Of a stretch of 64,000 nt of DNA, positions 9,322-19,514 are shown piece after piece. The stretch is from contig NC_084721.1 in assembly GCF_033807575.1 (NCBI RefSeq), forward strand, positions 3,162,001 to 3,226,000, in the 5' to 3' direction. A program made the position numbers and the translations under genes. This DNA is from Cydia pomonella (lineage: Eukaryota; Arthropoda; Insecta; Lepidoptera; Tortricidae). Numbering within the stretch: the first letter of the stretch is position 1; every line of letters begins with the position of its first letter. The notes under the pieces were generated by a model. It saw only the letters and a program-made list of their open reading frames with translations. It was not told where the DNA came from and made no database searches.

Positions 9322-12300
9322 CCGTATCTAATAGTAAAGATCAAAAATTTTATAAAACTGCATACGTAAACAAAGCAAGTCTTTCGTGCTTTATAGATTT
9401 TGGCAGTGAGTGTACGCTTTTGAGATTATCTGATGCAAATAATATTTTTGATGATTGGTCTAAAGATAATTTACCTATTTTAAGAGGTTATCCACATTCA
9501 GCAACTCAGACATTAGGTAGAGTTTATACAAATATTATAATTGATTCGGCTGAAGCTACTGTAGAGGTATTCATAGTACCTGATAGCCATTTAAGTACAT
9601 CTTTATTGATTGGACAATCGTTTACTGAACAGGATCACATAGAAACTTATAAAACCAGTAATAATTTAACTTTTTCAAATACATCGAAGGATTATGAATA
9701 CAAACCTATATCTTTGATCTCTAAAAACACTATTCTAATAAATAATGTTACTGAGGTAGATTTTTATACTAAGCCAGTTTGCAATGGGTTAATATATTTG
9801 GAGTATAGTTTGATATCGCAACCTGAAAGAGAATTTGTAACAATACCGGGTTTAATTACTGTAACAGAGGGGCATGGACGAGTTATGGTTAAAGGTTTAT
9901 CAGTTAACCCTTTTGAGCTAGTACAGGATAGTGTTATTACTCGTGCGTGTATTGCAAGAGAAGCTCAAGCATATACTGTTAATAGAATAGCTTTGAATTC
10001 ATCACTTACTGTTAATGAAGAGATAACTTTAGCTAGAATCCAAGTGGGGCAGACATTAAGCGTGCAGGAGATGAATGAACTAGTTAAGTTGTTAAACGAA
10101 CATCGCAAATGTTTTGCATTTAGTACCAAAGAATTAGGTTGTAGTAACTCTACATCTATGAATATTCAACTTAATGATAAAACCCCGGTAGTATACCGTC
10201 CTTATCGCCTGTCTTATGCGGAAAGGGAGGTTGTAAGAGACATGGTTAATGAATTGAAGGAATCAGGGATTGTTAGTGAGTCTACTTCCGATTATGCATC
10301 ACCAATTATATTGGTAAGGAAAAAGACTGGAGGCTATCGTATGTGCATTGATTATAGAGCTCTCAATAAGAGAACAATAAAGGAACATTACCCTTTGCCC
10401 CGAATAGACGATCAATTAGACGGGTTAGCTGGATATTCATACTATACTACATTAGATCTGGCATCTGGTTACTACCAGATACCATTAGCTGAACCTTCGA
10501 AACATCTCACGGCTTTTATTACACCAGATGGTCATTATCAATTTAATAGAATGCCTTTTGGTTTAAGCAATGCACCTGCCAATTTTCAACGAACCATAAA
10601 CAATATTCTAGGTAACGCACGTTTTAAACACGCATTTGCATATATGGATGACATAATAATACCATCTAAAGATGTCAATGACGGCCTGCACAAATTAAAA
10701 CTTACTTTACAATTATTCCATGATGCTGGTATGACCTTAAATTTAGATAAATGTAATTTCTTTAAAAAATCGATAGAGTATTTAGGTTTTGAAGTTGATC
10801 AAAATGGTATAAGGCCTGGTGAGAAAAAGATTCAAGCAGTAAAAGACTTCCCTCGTCCTACTGATCAGCATAAGGTTAGGCAATTTTTAGGATTAGCCAG
10901 TTTCTTTCGGCGATTCGTGAAAAATTTCTCTATTATTGCGAGACCACTAACTCAGCTTTTAAAGAAAGATACTAAATTTACGTGGGGCGAACAGGAGGAA
11001 AATGCATTTATTCGGCTTAAAAATGACTTAACGGACAGACCTATTCTTGCCTTTTTCAATCCATCATATGAAATAGAGTTACATACTGATGCGTCTAAGT
11101 TTGGAGTGGCCGGAATTTTACTACAAAGAAAAGATAAGTCAAAACCATTCGAAGCTATTGCATATTACAGCCGACAAACGTCTCCCGAAGAAATGCATTT
11201 TACTTCTTACGATTTAGAGACCCTAGCTGTAGTCGCGTCTTTACAACGATTTAGGGTTTATCTACTTGGTATCCATTTCACCATCATCACGGATTGCAAT
11301 TCTTTGAGGGCTACATTTGAAAAAAGGGATGTCATATCTAGAGTTGCAAGATGGTGGAATGTGATCCAAGAATATGATTTTGCAATTAATTATAAACCTG
11401 GAAAATCAATGGCTCACGTAGACGCATTGAGTCGCAACCCAATCAATGAAGTATCCTTTGAAATTAAAAACATTACAGTAGATTGGATAGCCACAGTACA
11501 ACAAAATGACCCTGAGCTTCAGCGTACAGTTAACGTACTTAAAAATAATGAAACTCCTAATATAATTGAAATATCGAAGAATTTTGTTGTCAAAAGGGGT
11601 TTATTATATAGAGTCACTAGTGATGGTAATCGATGGGTTGTGCCTAAAGGTGTCAGATGGCACATCATGAAAAGCAACCATGATGATATAGGTCATTTTA
11701 GTTTTGAAAAGACATATGACAAAATTAAAGCCACTTACTGGTTTCCAAAAATGAGAAAATTTATTAAAAAGTATGTAGAATCTTGTTTAGAGTGCGCTCA
11801 TGCTAAAGTTCCTGTTGCTAAAAAGGCTGGTCAATTACATCCTATACAGAAAATTGCTGTACCCTTTCACACGGTCCACATCGATCATTTAGGGCCGTTT
11901 GTCAAAAGTAAACATAAGAATACTCATATTCTGTTAATAATTGATGCGTTTACAAAGTTTATTGTTATTACTCCTGTTAAAAATACGAAGACAGCTAGTA
12001 GCATTAAAGCACTAACTGCTTACTTTCATACATTCGGAGTACCCAAAAGAATTATTTCAGATAGGGGTACCTCATTCACGTCACATAAATTTAAGGAATT
12101 TTTAAATGATTTAGGAGTTAAGCATATACTTAATGCTGTGTGTACCCCGAGAGCCAATGGACAGGTAGAGAGGTACAACAGGACCTTATTAGCTGCATTG
12201 ACGGCATGTAACATAGGAAAATCCGAGCGAGTATGGGATGATAGCATATCAAAAATTCAATGGGGTATAAATAATACTTTGAATAAAGGGATTGGTAAGA

Positions 12301-12779
12301 CACCTGCACAAGCTTTATTCGGTACGGAATTATCCGGTATGTCTGATGCGTTATTGCGGTTAGGAGTCGCTTTAGATGAAGATAGCATAGATAGAGATAC
12401 TGTTAGAAACGAAATGACAGAACACATAGAAGTTGATCAGAAGAAGCAAAAGGATAGGTATGATAGGAAAAGAAAACATGTTGAATATAAAGTTGGTGAT
12501 TTAGTGAGGATTGAGAGAGAAGTACAGTCTACAGGTCAAAGTAGGAAATTAATTCCAAAATTAAGAGGTCCATACCGCATAACTCGTGTGTTAGGATATG
12601 ACAGATATGAAGTTGAAGATACGCCACTGTCCAGAAAGGGAAGTAGGCCATTTAAGAGCATATTTGCTGTGGATAAAATTCATCCCTGGCTAGTATTTGA
12701 AAGATCTGACTGTCAAAGTGAGAATGAAAATAAAGCTAGTGAAGATTATCTTGAGGTAGAATCTGAAATGTCGGAATGA
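9318..12779 (+). CDS. pol: Pol: protease, reverse transcriptase, RNase H, integrase
   Basis: Continuous frame after the gag UGA (1153 codons plus stop). The protease site CFIDFGSECTLL lies at about 9387-9422, with Phe where Ser/Thr is usual. Reverse transcriptase spans about 10180-10720, with TTLDLASGYYQ, MPFGLSNAPANFQR and the catalytic YMDD at 10641-10652. RNase H follows (HTDASKFGVAGILL from about 11082). Integrase has an HHCC zinc finger (about 11665-11810) and the D,D,E core: IDHLGPF near 11880, ISDRGTSF near 12055, NGQVERYNR near 12160. A GPY-type module (LRGPYRITRV, about 12560-12615) ends it. All catalytic residues are present. Initiation at the TTG at 9420 is unlikely because it would cut off the protease active site. 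Confidence 0.95.
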   Translation, partial: LAVSNSKDQKFYKTAYVNKASLSCFIDFGSECTLLRLSDANNIFDDWSKDNLPILRGYPHSATQTLGRVYTNIIIDSAEATVEVFIVPDSHLSTSLLIGQSFTEQDHIETYKTSNNLTFSNTSKDYEYKPISLISKNTILINNVTEVDFYTKPVCNGLIYLEYSLISQPEREFVTIPGLITVTEGHGRVMVKGLSVNPFELVQDSVITRACIAREAQAYTVNRIALNSSLTVNEEITLARIQVGQTLSVQEMNELVKLLNEHRKCFAFSTKELGCSNSTSMNIQLNDKTPVVYRPYRLSYAEREVVRDMVNELKESGIVSESTSDYASPIILVRKKTGGYRMCIDYRALNKRTIKEHYPLPRIDDQLDGLAGYSYYTTLDLASGYYQIPLAEPSKHLTAFITPDGHYQFNRMPFGLSNAPANFQRTINNILGNARFKHAFAYMDDIIIPSKDVNDGLHKLKLTLQLFHDAGMTLNLDKCNFFKKSIEYLGFEVDQNGIRPGEKKIQAVKDFPRPTDQHKVRQFLGLASFFRRFVKNFSIIARPLTQLLKKDTKFTWGEQEENAFIRLKNDLTDRPILAFFNPSYEIELHTDASKFGVAGILLQRKDKSKPFEAIAYYSRQTSPEEMHFTSYDLETLAVVASLQRFRVYLLGIHFTIITDCNSLRATFEKRDVISRVARWWNVIQEYDFAINYKPGKSMAHVDALSRNPINEVSFEIKNITVDWIATVQQNDPELQRTVNVLKNNETPNIIEISKNFVVKRGLLYRVTSDGNRWVVPKGVRWHIMKSNHDDIGHFSFEKTYDKIKATYWFPKMRKFIKKYVESCLECAHAKVPVAKKAGQLHPIQKIAVPFHTVHIDHLGPFVKSKHKNTHILLIIDAFTKFIVITPVKNTKTASSIKALTAYFHTFGVPKRIISDRGTSFTSHKFKEFLNDLGVKHILNAVCTPRANGQVERYNRTLLAALTACNIGKSERVWDDSISKIQWGINNTLNKGIGKTPAQALFGTELSGMSDALLRLGVALDEDSIDRDTVRNEMTEHIEVDQKKQKDRYDRKRKHVEYKVGDLVRIEREVQSTGQSRKLIPKLRGPYRITRVLGYDRYEVEDTPLSRKGSRPFKSIFAVDKIHPWLVFERSDCQSENENKASEDYLEVESEMSE

Positions 12780-12850
12780 TTTGAGAAAGTGATAATTAAT
12801 TTGTATTAAAATATGATATTGATACTATAAGTTTGATTAAATTGAATCAG

Positions 12851-13119
12851 GTACTGAAACAGGTATGAGGTTTTAGTACAAAATAATATATATATGTGTA
12901 TGTGGAAGATATGAAGGAGGCTTCCATGTACAACATTTGATTTACATGCTAAAACAGGCAGGAGGTTTTAGTATTGAATAGGCGATGACTTGAGAATACA
13001 TGGAAAATATGAAGGAGGTTTCCATGTGTTTAATTACTTTAAGGTACTAGAAATATGTATGAGGTTCTAGTATTCTTCCAAACTATAATATTGAAGATAT
13101 GTATGAGGCTTCAATATTG
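12851..13119 (+). other. Array of six covarying stem-loops in the Ty3 3' noncoding region
   Basis: Hairpins at 12851-12879, 12898-12931, 12946-12974, 12996-13029, 13043-13074 and 13086-13119. Stems are 9-11 bp with different sequences but preserved pairing. For example GTACTGAAA/TTTTAGTAC in the first, ATACATGGAAA/TTTCCATGTGT in the fourth, TAATATTGAAG/CTTCAATATTG in the sixth. Loops are nearly constant: CAGGTATGAGG and CAGGCAGGAGG in hairpins 1 and 3; ATATGAAGGAGG in 2 and 4; ATATGTATGAGG in 5 and 6. All eight non-Watson-Crick pairs are G-U on the plus strand and would be A-C clashes on the minus strand. The array is therefore built for the sense RNA. Spacers are 11-21 nt. The loop ends in GAGG every time. 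Function is unknown; binding of Gag or host protein, export, packaging or splicing control are possibilities. Confidence 0.85.
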
Positions 13120-13508
13120 AAATGAAATGTTGTTGATTATACATATAAGCAGTTTATAAATACGAACGAGTTAATATATTGAAACAAAGGATGTATTTGT
13201 ATAATGATAATATTTACATAGATTAGTAATAATAGCAATTTATATTTAAGTTGTTTTATGTAATAAAGTATCAGTAAAAATTAATAATAAAGTAAATTTT
13301 GTTTAATAAATTTATGGTAATATCAAGTAAAATAGAGCTGAGAGATAATATGTTTCTTAATAATAATGATGTATTGACATTAAATTCATAATAACGTATA
13401 TATTAATTAATTGGCCATGTTATTATGTTTTGTATTACTTAAAATTCAAAATTATTTTGTATGTTTAATTTTAATTCCCGGGGCGGGAATTGATTCAGGA
13501 CGGCCGAA
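13120..13508 (+). other. AT-rich 3' noncoding tail of the Ty3 element with terminal GC hairpin
   Basis: Very AT-rich until 13473-13491, where AATTCCCG and CGGGAATT form a perfect 8-bp stem around GGG, 17 bases before the 3' LTR. A clean polypurine tract is not evident; the G-rich arm of this hairpin or GGACGGCCGAA next to the LTR are the only candidates. Confidence 0.6.
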
Positions 13509-13700
13509 TGTTAGCCATTTATATTTAATTTTGTTAGTAGCTCGATTGATTCCCGACTTACTAATTTGGCGGTATTGATATTTTAATATAAGAGGTAGTT
13601 TGACATTTGTCATGATTCATTACGCTGTTGGATTTTGTAAAGTGAAGTTGGGGAAATAAAACTGTGATTCGTATTCGAGTGTTTTTATTGCAAGTTATCA
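13509..13700 (+). repeat. 3' LTR of the Ty3/gypsy element
   Basis: 192 bp, base-for-base the same as 7390-7581 on reading, followed by the AATA duplication. Confidence 0.95.
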
Positions 13701-13870
13701 AATATGAAAAACTTTATGCATATTTACACAGGTCGTTTACTTTTATTGTATCATCCACAGATGTGACCTTTTTCTAAAATTTGTGAGCAACTTTGGAGCC
13801 CCGATATATCTGACGGCGAGTGTTCAGCGAGCTGCAAAATTGCAAGGACACATAATGAAACAATAGGTAC

Positions 13871-14317
13871 AACGATACAAGTGCGAAAAATAGGAAATTC
13901 GAAACGAGTGGTGATAAGTTAAAACACGACTGAAGGGAGTGTTTTTAATCGACATGAGTTGCGAATTACCTATTCTCACATGTATCGTACAACGTTTTAC
14001 AGTACATATGGCCCTTTAAATGTTCGACACAGTTACGTAATATGCTAATTTTCGCACTAGTGCGGTAAAGTACCACCATATGTACTGTAATAGTACATTA
14101 CGATACAAGTGCGAAAAATAGGATATTCGAAACGAGTGGCGATAAATTAAAACACGACCGAAGGGAGTGTTTTAAATCGACACGAGTTGCGAATTACCTA
14201 TTCGCACATGTATCGTACAACGTTTTACAGTACATATGGCCCTATAAATGTTCGACACAGTAACGTAATATGCTAATTTTCGCACTAGTGCTATAAGGTA
14301 GCACCATATGTACTGTA
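13871..14317. repeat. Two tandem copies of a palindromic MITE-like repeat
   Basis: Unit 1 is about 13871-14089 and unit 2 about 14098-14317. Each starts ACGATACAAGTGCGAAAAAT, contains internal inverted motifs (AAAACACGAC…GAGTGTTTT), GTACAACGTTTTACAGTACA, and ends CCATATGTACTGTA. A deleted third copy lies at 26573-26720. No coding capacity. Confidence 0.65.
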
Positions 14318-14319
14318 AA

Positions 14320-14960
14320 TAGCATTTTTACCTTTCCTTAAAAAACATGTGACATATTTTGATAGCAAGCTGCTTAAAAATTTTAATTATAAATATTGGT
14401 ACAAATAATCATTAAGTACAGATTACCACGCGCTGGTATCTTATTCAGTTTATGATCAAGGTCATTTATGAACGGTAATGGTTCCGTAAGTTCCATTTAG
14501 GTATCCTTTCGTCAGGTTCAAAAACCGTAGGCTTAATTCTTGGTTGAAATCACTTGCTTAACACCTAAAAACAAAAGATATTATTCTTATATAATCCGTA
14601 TTTTCGTCCGTCGCCCATTCAAGCGACAAATTAGCGACACGCAAGCGACAGCAACCATTAATCACATTACGTCGCCCGTGATCGTAATCGACAGTTTAAA
14701 GATTCTTCAGATTGTTAACGGCACGTGGAGTGATTACAGGGTGTCCAGCGGCTGATTTCCGATTTCAAAATTTGTAAAAAAACATATACCTAAACGAAAT
14801 GTTCATTTTTTATAAAAAGTAGATGAATATGGTTTTTTTTTCACATATTTCTAAATTAATGCAAAACTTACACATTGGGTAACTACATTAGATGAGCTTT
14901 TCTTAAAAAAACCACTGTCATAAATTTTGTATTTTTCAATAAACTTTGTATTTTTTCTAT
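14320..14960. other. No gene supported
   Basis: AT-rich. Short GC-richer patch at 14600-14755 without recognisable product. Confidence 0.5.
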
Positions 14961-15057
14961 TCAGAATCGCGAGCTCTTTCGATCCTAAAGCGATAAAAAA
15001 TGTCGCAGTTTTTTTTTCTTATTGTGTTACCATTTATTTCCCCTTTAAACTTTTTTT

Positions 15058-15300
15058 TTATACAGGAGGCAAACGAGCAGACGGATCACCTGATGGTAAG
15101 CGATTATCGCCGCCCATGGACACCAGCAACACCAGAGGGGTTGTAAGTGCGATGCCGGAATTTAAGACGGGAGTACGCTTTTTTCTTGAAGGTTTGAAGG
15201 TCGTATCTGTCCGGAAATACTGCAGGCGACAGTTCATTTCACAGTTTAGCTGCATGACGCAGGAAGTTTCTGCAGGAGGTTTCTTGTATAGCGGTAACAA
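15058..15300 (-). pseudogene. LINE 3' end, C-terminal coding remnant
   Basis: On the minus strand the block reads toward GGCAAACGAGCAGACGGATC (plus-strand reading at 15068), a LINE-type 3' end resembling the tail of family D. It is preceded by a short open stretch encoding …NCRLQYFRTDTTFKPSRKK. The fragment is bracketed by a 21-bp inverted repeat (ATCGCGAGCTCTTTCGATCC at about 14966 and its complement at about 15350-15370). Confidence 0.5.
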
Positions 15301-15374
15301 AAAGGAAAGTATGAAAAATGTATGGAAATTTTAGAACACTTTTTTATAAGGATGAAAAGAGCTCGCGATCTTGA

Positions 15375-16270
15375 CGAGAAATAACACAAAAGAGACAAAA
15401 AGGTCGCAAAAAAAAATGTGGCAAAAAAACGCTCAGATATGCCTCCATAGTATAATTATGCACGCTGCTCTGCTGGTCAACGATCTATTGTTACTAATCA
15501 ATCCGCTACACTCATGAAATGAAGCACAGTTTTAGAACCGTTGGTACTGACTACTGACAAACATAGTGTATAGTGTGGTATAGTTGAAGAAATATTATTT
15601 GCACCAATGAATGTTATCGCTAATAACTTACAATTGGGCAATAAAACAAATAGGACCCTGTTTTGCTTAAAGTATACTTAAGCTAAACAATCTTGATCCC
15701 AGTTGATTTTCAACATTTTAATTTATATGTTTTAGTAGTATTCCAACTTTTCAATTTGTAGTCTAAGTATAAAAAAGATGTATGTAAAGAAACATTAATT
15801 TCAAAGTAAATATGATTTGTGTCGAAAACAGTTTCATTTAATCACGTGTCAATATTCTCTGAATAAAATGAAATTAAATTGAATTGATATTATCCCAGAA
15901 AATCAAAGTATCATAACTAGTTATTCCCACTATGTATGTAGATAGGACGTGTGGCAAAGCACGTTTCACCGCTTTTGTCCTTTAAATTTGTAAAAATAAA
16001 GTTTTAAACAATTTATATTTCCTCAACTATACTTATTTTATCTATTATTGTTTAATGTTATGTTGGTAGATGAAATTATTTTGAAAAAGACTCACCACTT
16101 ATTCAAATTAATCTGCATTAAGTAAACTAATTTTTTTACAGCCAATGCCTTGTTTCGCATTGCCTTTAATATTATAAACAACTTTTGAAGTGTTAAGTAC
16201 AAATTATACTCGTATCATGATTAGGTATCGCAACATCACAATGTATTTCTTCCACTACAAATACAACACC
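15375..16270. other. No gene supported
   Basis: AT-rich, low-complexity, no repeat family recognised. Confidence 0.5.
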
Positions 16271-16379
16271 TACGCCGCAGATGTTCGGACCCATCCAAAA
16301 TAATTACGGACATAAACATAATAATAAACATAAAAAGAAAACCGCCTTTACTCTATGTCCACGTTTGCTGCGGCTCTGC

Positions 16380-16639
16380 GGACCAGTCCCGAGAAGTTCG
16401 TCACGACCAACGCACGTCTGTAGCGTTCGTTACTCGCCTTCGAAACGAGTCGAAACAACTTTCCGCGTGTGTTTTAGTGACCAGTGGTTCTAATAAAAAA
16501 AAGTAGCCAGTGACAATTCGAAATTCGATTTTTAGTGGTTAAATTAAAAAAGTGAACAGTGACAATTTGAAATTGGAATTAGTGATGTGATAAGTGCGTT
16601 AACTTTTAAGTGGTTTTGTAAGTGAGCGATTTATTAAAG
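16380..16639 (+). promoter_or_regulatory. Candidate host promoter and noncoding first exon
   Basis: A local GC and CpG-richer block (about 16360-16470) is followed by a stop-rich leader with repeated AGTG words (GTGACCAGTGG, CAGTGACAA, GAACAGTGACAA, AGTGATGTGATAAGTGC). It ends at a good donor, TTAAAG|GTATGTTT (GT at 16640). CpG-rich promoter followed by an AGTG-rich 5' UTR and a donor is common in insect developmental genes. No TATA box is evident. The coding exons would lie downstream outside the window or be missed. An inference with moderate support. Confidence 0.35.
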
Positions 16640-17080
16640 GTATGTTTATGTAGATAATTTATTCATAATAGCTGATGTCTATATTGGTAGTGGTTTCGAT
16701 TATGGTGGGTATAATGTTCTACTGCGAAATAATAAATCAGTCTGATAAGTCACTTATAAAAATATACTTTACTTAATTAAGACGGGCGTTATACGATGTT
16801 ATTTGTTACTTTTTAGATTTTTATTACTTACATAATCAGGTTTATGCAATAAATTTGGAAAATGAAAAAAGTTTTCCGTATTTCCCATGGGTACTTACAA
16901 TTTTTATGGCTACATTCTAATTAGAAGAGCTATTAAACAGAATGAAAAATTTGTGGTCCCTTATTTGTCAATAAATTAATACATTAGCATCAATGTGAAC
17001 TTTTTGGTGTAACATCGTGGAATTTAAAAAGTTCATATGATATTAACGCTATTTATTTAAACTTTATTAGACAAAATATA
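16640..17080. other. AT-rich, nothing assigned (possible intron start)
   Basis: No feature other than the donor at its left edge. Confidence 0.4.
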
Positions 17081-17084
17081 TGAA

Positions 17085-17155
17085 ATAATGTACAAATGGC
17101 GGACTTAATGTCAAAGGCATTCTATACTAGTCACTCATAAAGTCCAATAGACCAA
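17085..17155. repeat. Family E repeat fragment
   Basis: TACAAATGGCGGACTTAATG…AAGGCATTCTATAC is shared with 36325-36560 and 38795-38880. Probably a LINE 3' end. Confidence 0.55.
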
Positions 17156-17159
17156 AAAA

Positions 17160-18010
17160 AATACTTCTACACTAAAAACTTATCTAAACTCATTGGCAGG
17201 CAATTTAAAAAATAAATGAACTTAAGTAACAAAGAAATAAATTTTGCTTGATATCCTAAAACTGATTCCGAAACAGGTAGTTCGTACTTAACAAAATAAT
17301 TTGCTACTGTTACGCGAAACATTACATTCAGTGTAATAGAAAAACCTTAAAGAACCGTGTCCCGGATAGTATGGGTCCTGGGCCATAACGAGTCCCGAAG
17401 TCACTTATAAATTATTAGATAGTGCATAGCCTATATCGATAGAATATATCGTTTTTATGAGCGTATTTGGTGGGCATACCTTGTTAGTAAAAAAGTCAAC
17501 TGCGTTATATTAGGGTGGCATAAACCCATTTCATTTGTAAAAATATCGCCTATAATTTATCTGTGAAATATTAGAGGGCACTGTAATTCTCCTTGCAACC
17601 AGAGAATCTCTTAGTGGTGACACTGGTAGCGGTCAAAATATAAACTTTGACCGGCCAAGTCTCTGGAAACATGGCAAGGAAATTTGGTGATTTAATGCGT
17701 TCTGATGCCTCTGGAGTGCATCTTGGACAGGAAGACATGTGTACGACGGATGTATATCGAGGCCATCGAGGTGTTCATGCCAGCTCTTGGTACGGGATCA
17801 ATCCAAAGATGACACTGGCATCCATAATAATCTGAAATGTTGTTTGTCTGCAATGTCACTGACAAGACACAAGAAAGCTGTAAGAAAATATGCTTTAACT
17901 GGTTCTCATTTTATTAGGAACTGGTATTTAGGGTATGCAAGGTATCTTCTCTTCTTACAGACCAATAACACCTCCATCAACACACATGGGAGACATATTT
18001 ATAAGGTTTG
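17160..18010. other. Unassigned stretch with a GC-richer core
   Basis: 17580-18010 is less AT-rich and holds overlapping frames of 62 and 90 codons, but neither product resembles anything I recognise and there is no clear splice pair. It may be a decayed retroelement or noncoding transcript. Confidence 0.35.
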
Positions 18011-19134
18011 AGAGTACTGATGAAGAATCTTCATAGATATAAATGTCCATTAAGTCACCAGTGTTGGGTTGCCTATAATAACAACCCACCCCACTTAGAA
18101 TAACAATGAAACTATTTTTCCGTGAATGCACTCGTTAACCCCTACCTGTTAGTATGCGATTCATTAATGGACGCACCATGGCCCAAATCGGGACACGGTT
18201 CTTTCTCAATTACAAAAAGTGACTGATATATATATTTTTTTACAATAAAAAAAATAGAAAATACATTCATTATCGGCTCGGTAAGCTCTCGTATTACATG
18301 GGAAAAAATATTCAAATGGTTTCTTTGAAGTAACAAAAAGTCGTTATCGTTAACATTTTCCTAATGATCATAAACCTTGGGAAATTTTTAGCAATTTTCG
18401 GCAACGAAAAATATGCATATTTTATGTGTTTGAAAAGGCAAGCCAGTTTTGCTGGAAAACCCTATATTGTGTTTAACCCTACCAATTTCAAACCTTTGAA
18501 ACTTGCATACGTGAAATGAATATTAAATGCCTAATATTACTGTGAGGCTTTTGTGTTGAAAAAAATAATAATTCGACGGACGTGTTTCATTGTATATTCT
18601 TTGTTTCTATACTAAAAAAAAAAACAGTTTTTTTATTAATATTTCGTCGGCAAATAATATTCTTGACCAATCTTTTTTTTAATGATTGATGATAATCGGT
18701 TTAAAAAGAATATTTTTCAAAAGTTTATCCGCCATTTACTATAGGATAATTTAAACTCTAAACAGAAAATTATCACAAAAATTGTGACATATCCAAAACG
18801 ATGTGTCATGTCATATATTGTACGTTTAACATGCATATACTCATCAAAACGATATGACAAAAATATAAAAGTTTTTATTTCATGACTACTATATTCAAAA
18901 TATTTATGACACTATAAATAGTAAGCATATGAGCCTAAATGATAAATATGTTGAATATGTCCTAAATATAAAAGAAAATCTAAAAATATATTTTTTTTTT
19001 CTTTTTGCTCTTATGCAAACCAATTTAAGTTGCGCATGGCACAAACGTATTCTCAACAGCGCGCAACTTCAGAGGTGTCACAATGGTGTTGTTGACGCTG
19101 TATGAAAATTAATTTGCTGTGACCACATACAAAA
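18011..19134. other. AT-rich stretch, nothing assigned
   Basis: Homopolymer A/T runs and no coding or inverted-repeat structure that I can support. Confidence 0.5.
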
Positions 19135-19135
19135 A

Positions 19136-19289
19136 TATTTCGGTTTAAAGAATTTTATTCCTCATAAGAATTTTTTACAATTCTCTATATTTCGGTTTAA
19201 AGAATTTTATTCCTCATAAGATTTTTTTTACAATTCATTATATTTCGGTTTTAAGAATTTTATTCCTCATAAGAATTTTTTAACAATTC
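19136..19289. repeat. Tandem repeat, three units of about 52 bp
   Basis: Each unit reads ATATTTCGGTTTAAAGAATT, then TTATTCCTCATAAGA and a T-run ending ACAATTC. Units start near 19136, 19187 and 19240 with a few substitutions and T-run length changes. Confidence 0.85.
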
Positions 19290-19514
19290 ACTTACATGAG
19301 AATTAGAAGTAAATAAGTTATCATTGTACGGGTGAGCGTATGCATGCGTATTTACATTCACACAATGCAAACAAGTGCCTTAAACTAACTTAAAATATAT
19401 ACATATTTCTACAGTTTTCATTTAGTGTAACTAGTGTATTTTAGACAAAATAACTTAATGGTAAAGACACGGTTATAAAAATCGTTAGTCAACATGTGTC
19501 ACTTTAGCATCAAT

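Larger units (their letters stand above)
7390..13700 (+). mobile_element. Complete Ty3/gypsy LTR retrotransposon, probably Mag-like
   Basis: A 6311-bp element flanked by AATA (7386-7389 and 13701-13704) with 192-bp TG…CA LTRs that read identical. In order: 5' LTR, a leader with a possible intron, RS-domain Gag with two zinc knuckles, a UGA, protease, reverse transcriptase, RNase H, integrase with a GPY-type C-terminus, a six-hairpin 3' noncoding region and the 3' LTR. No envelope gene is present. Short LTRs and an Asp-Phe-Gly protease site suggest the Mag group, an inference. Identical LTRs and an undamaged frame mean very recent insertion. The PBS is not certain: the sequence after the LTR (TATCAGAAGTTGG) only weakly resembles a tRNA-Leu-type site. 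Confidence 0.95.

Noticed and set aside
12026..12247. Minus-strand 73-codon frame in integrase
   Set aside because: Antisense shadow of a conserved integrase region.
13141..13210. Seventh hairpin of the Ty3 array (ACAAA…TTTGT near 13185)
   Set aside because: Stem of only 5 bp and a different loop (GGATGTA).
12780..13508. Envelope gene after pol
   Set aside because: No open frame; the region is the noncoding hairpin array and AT-rich tail.
19136..19289. CRISPR-like array
   Set aside because: Head-to-tail units without unique spacers in eukaryotic DNA.
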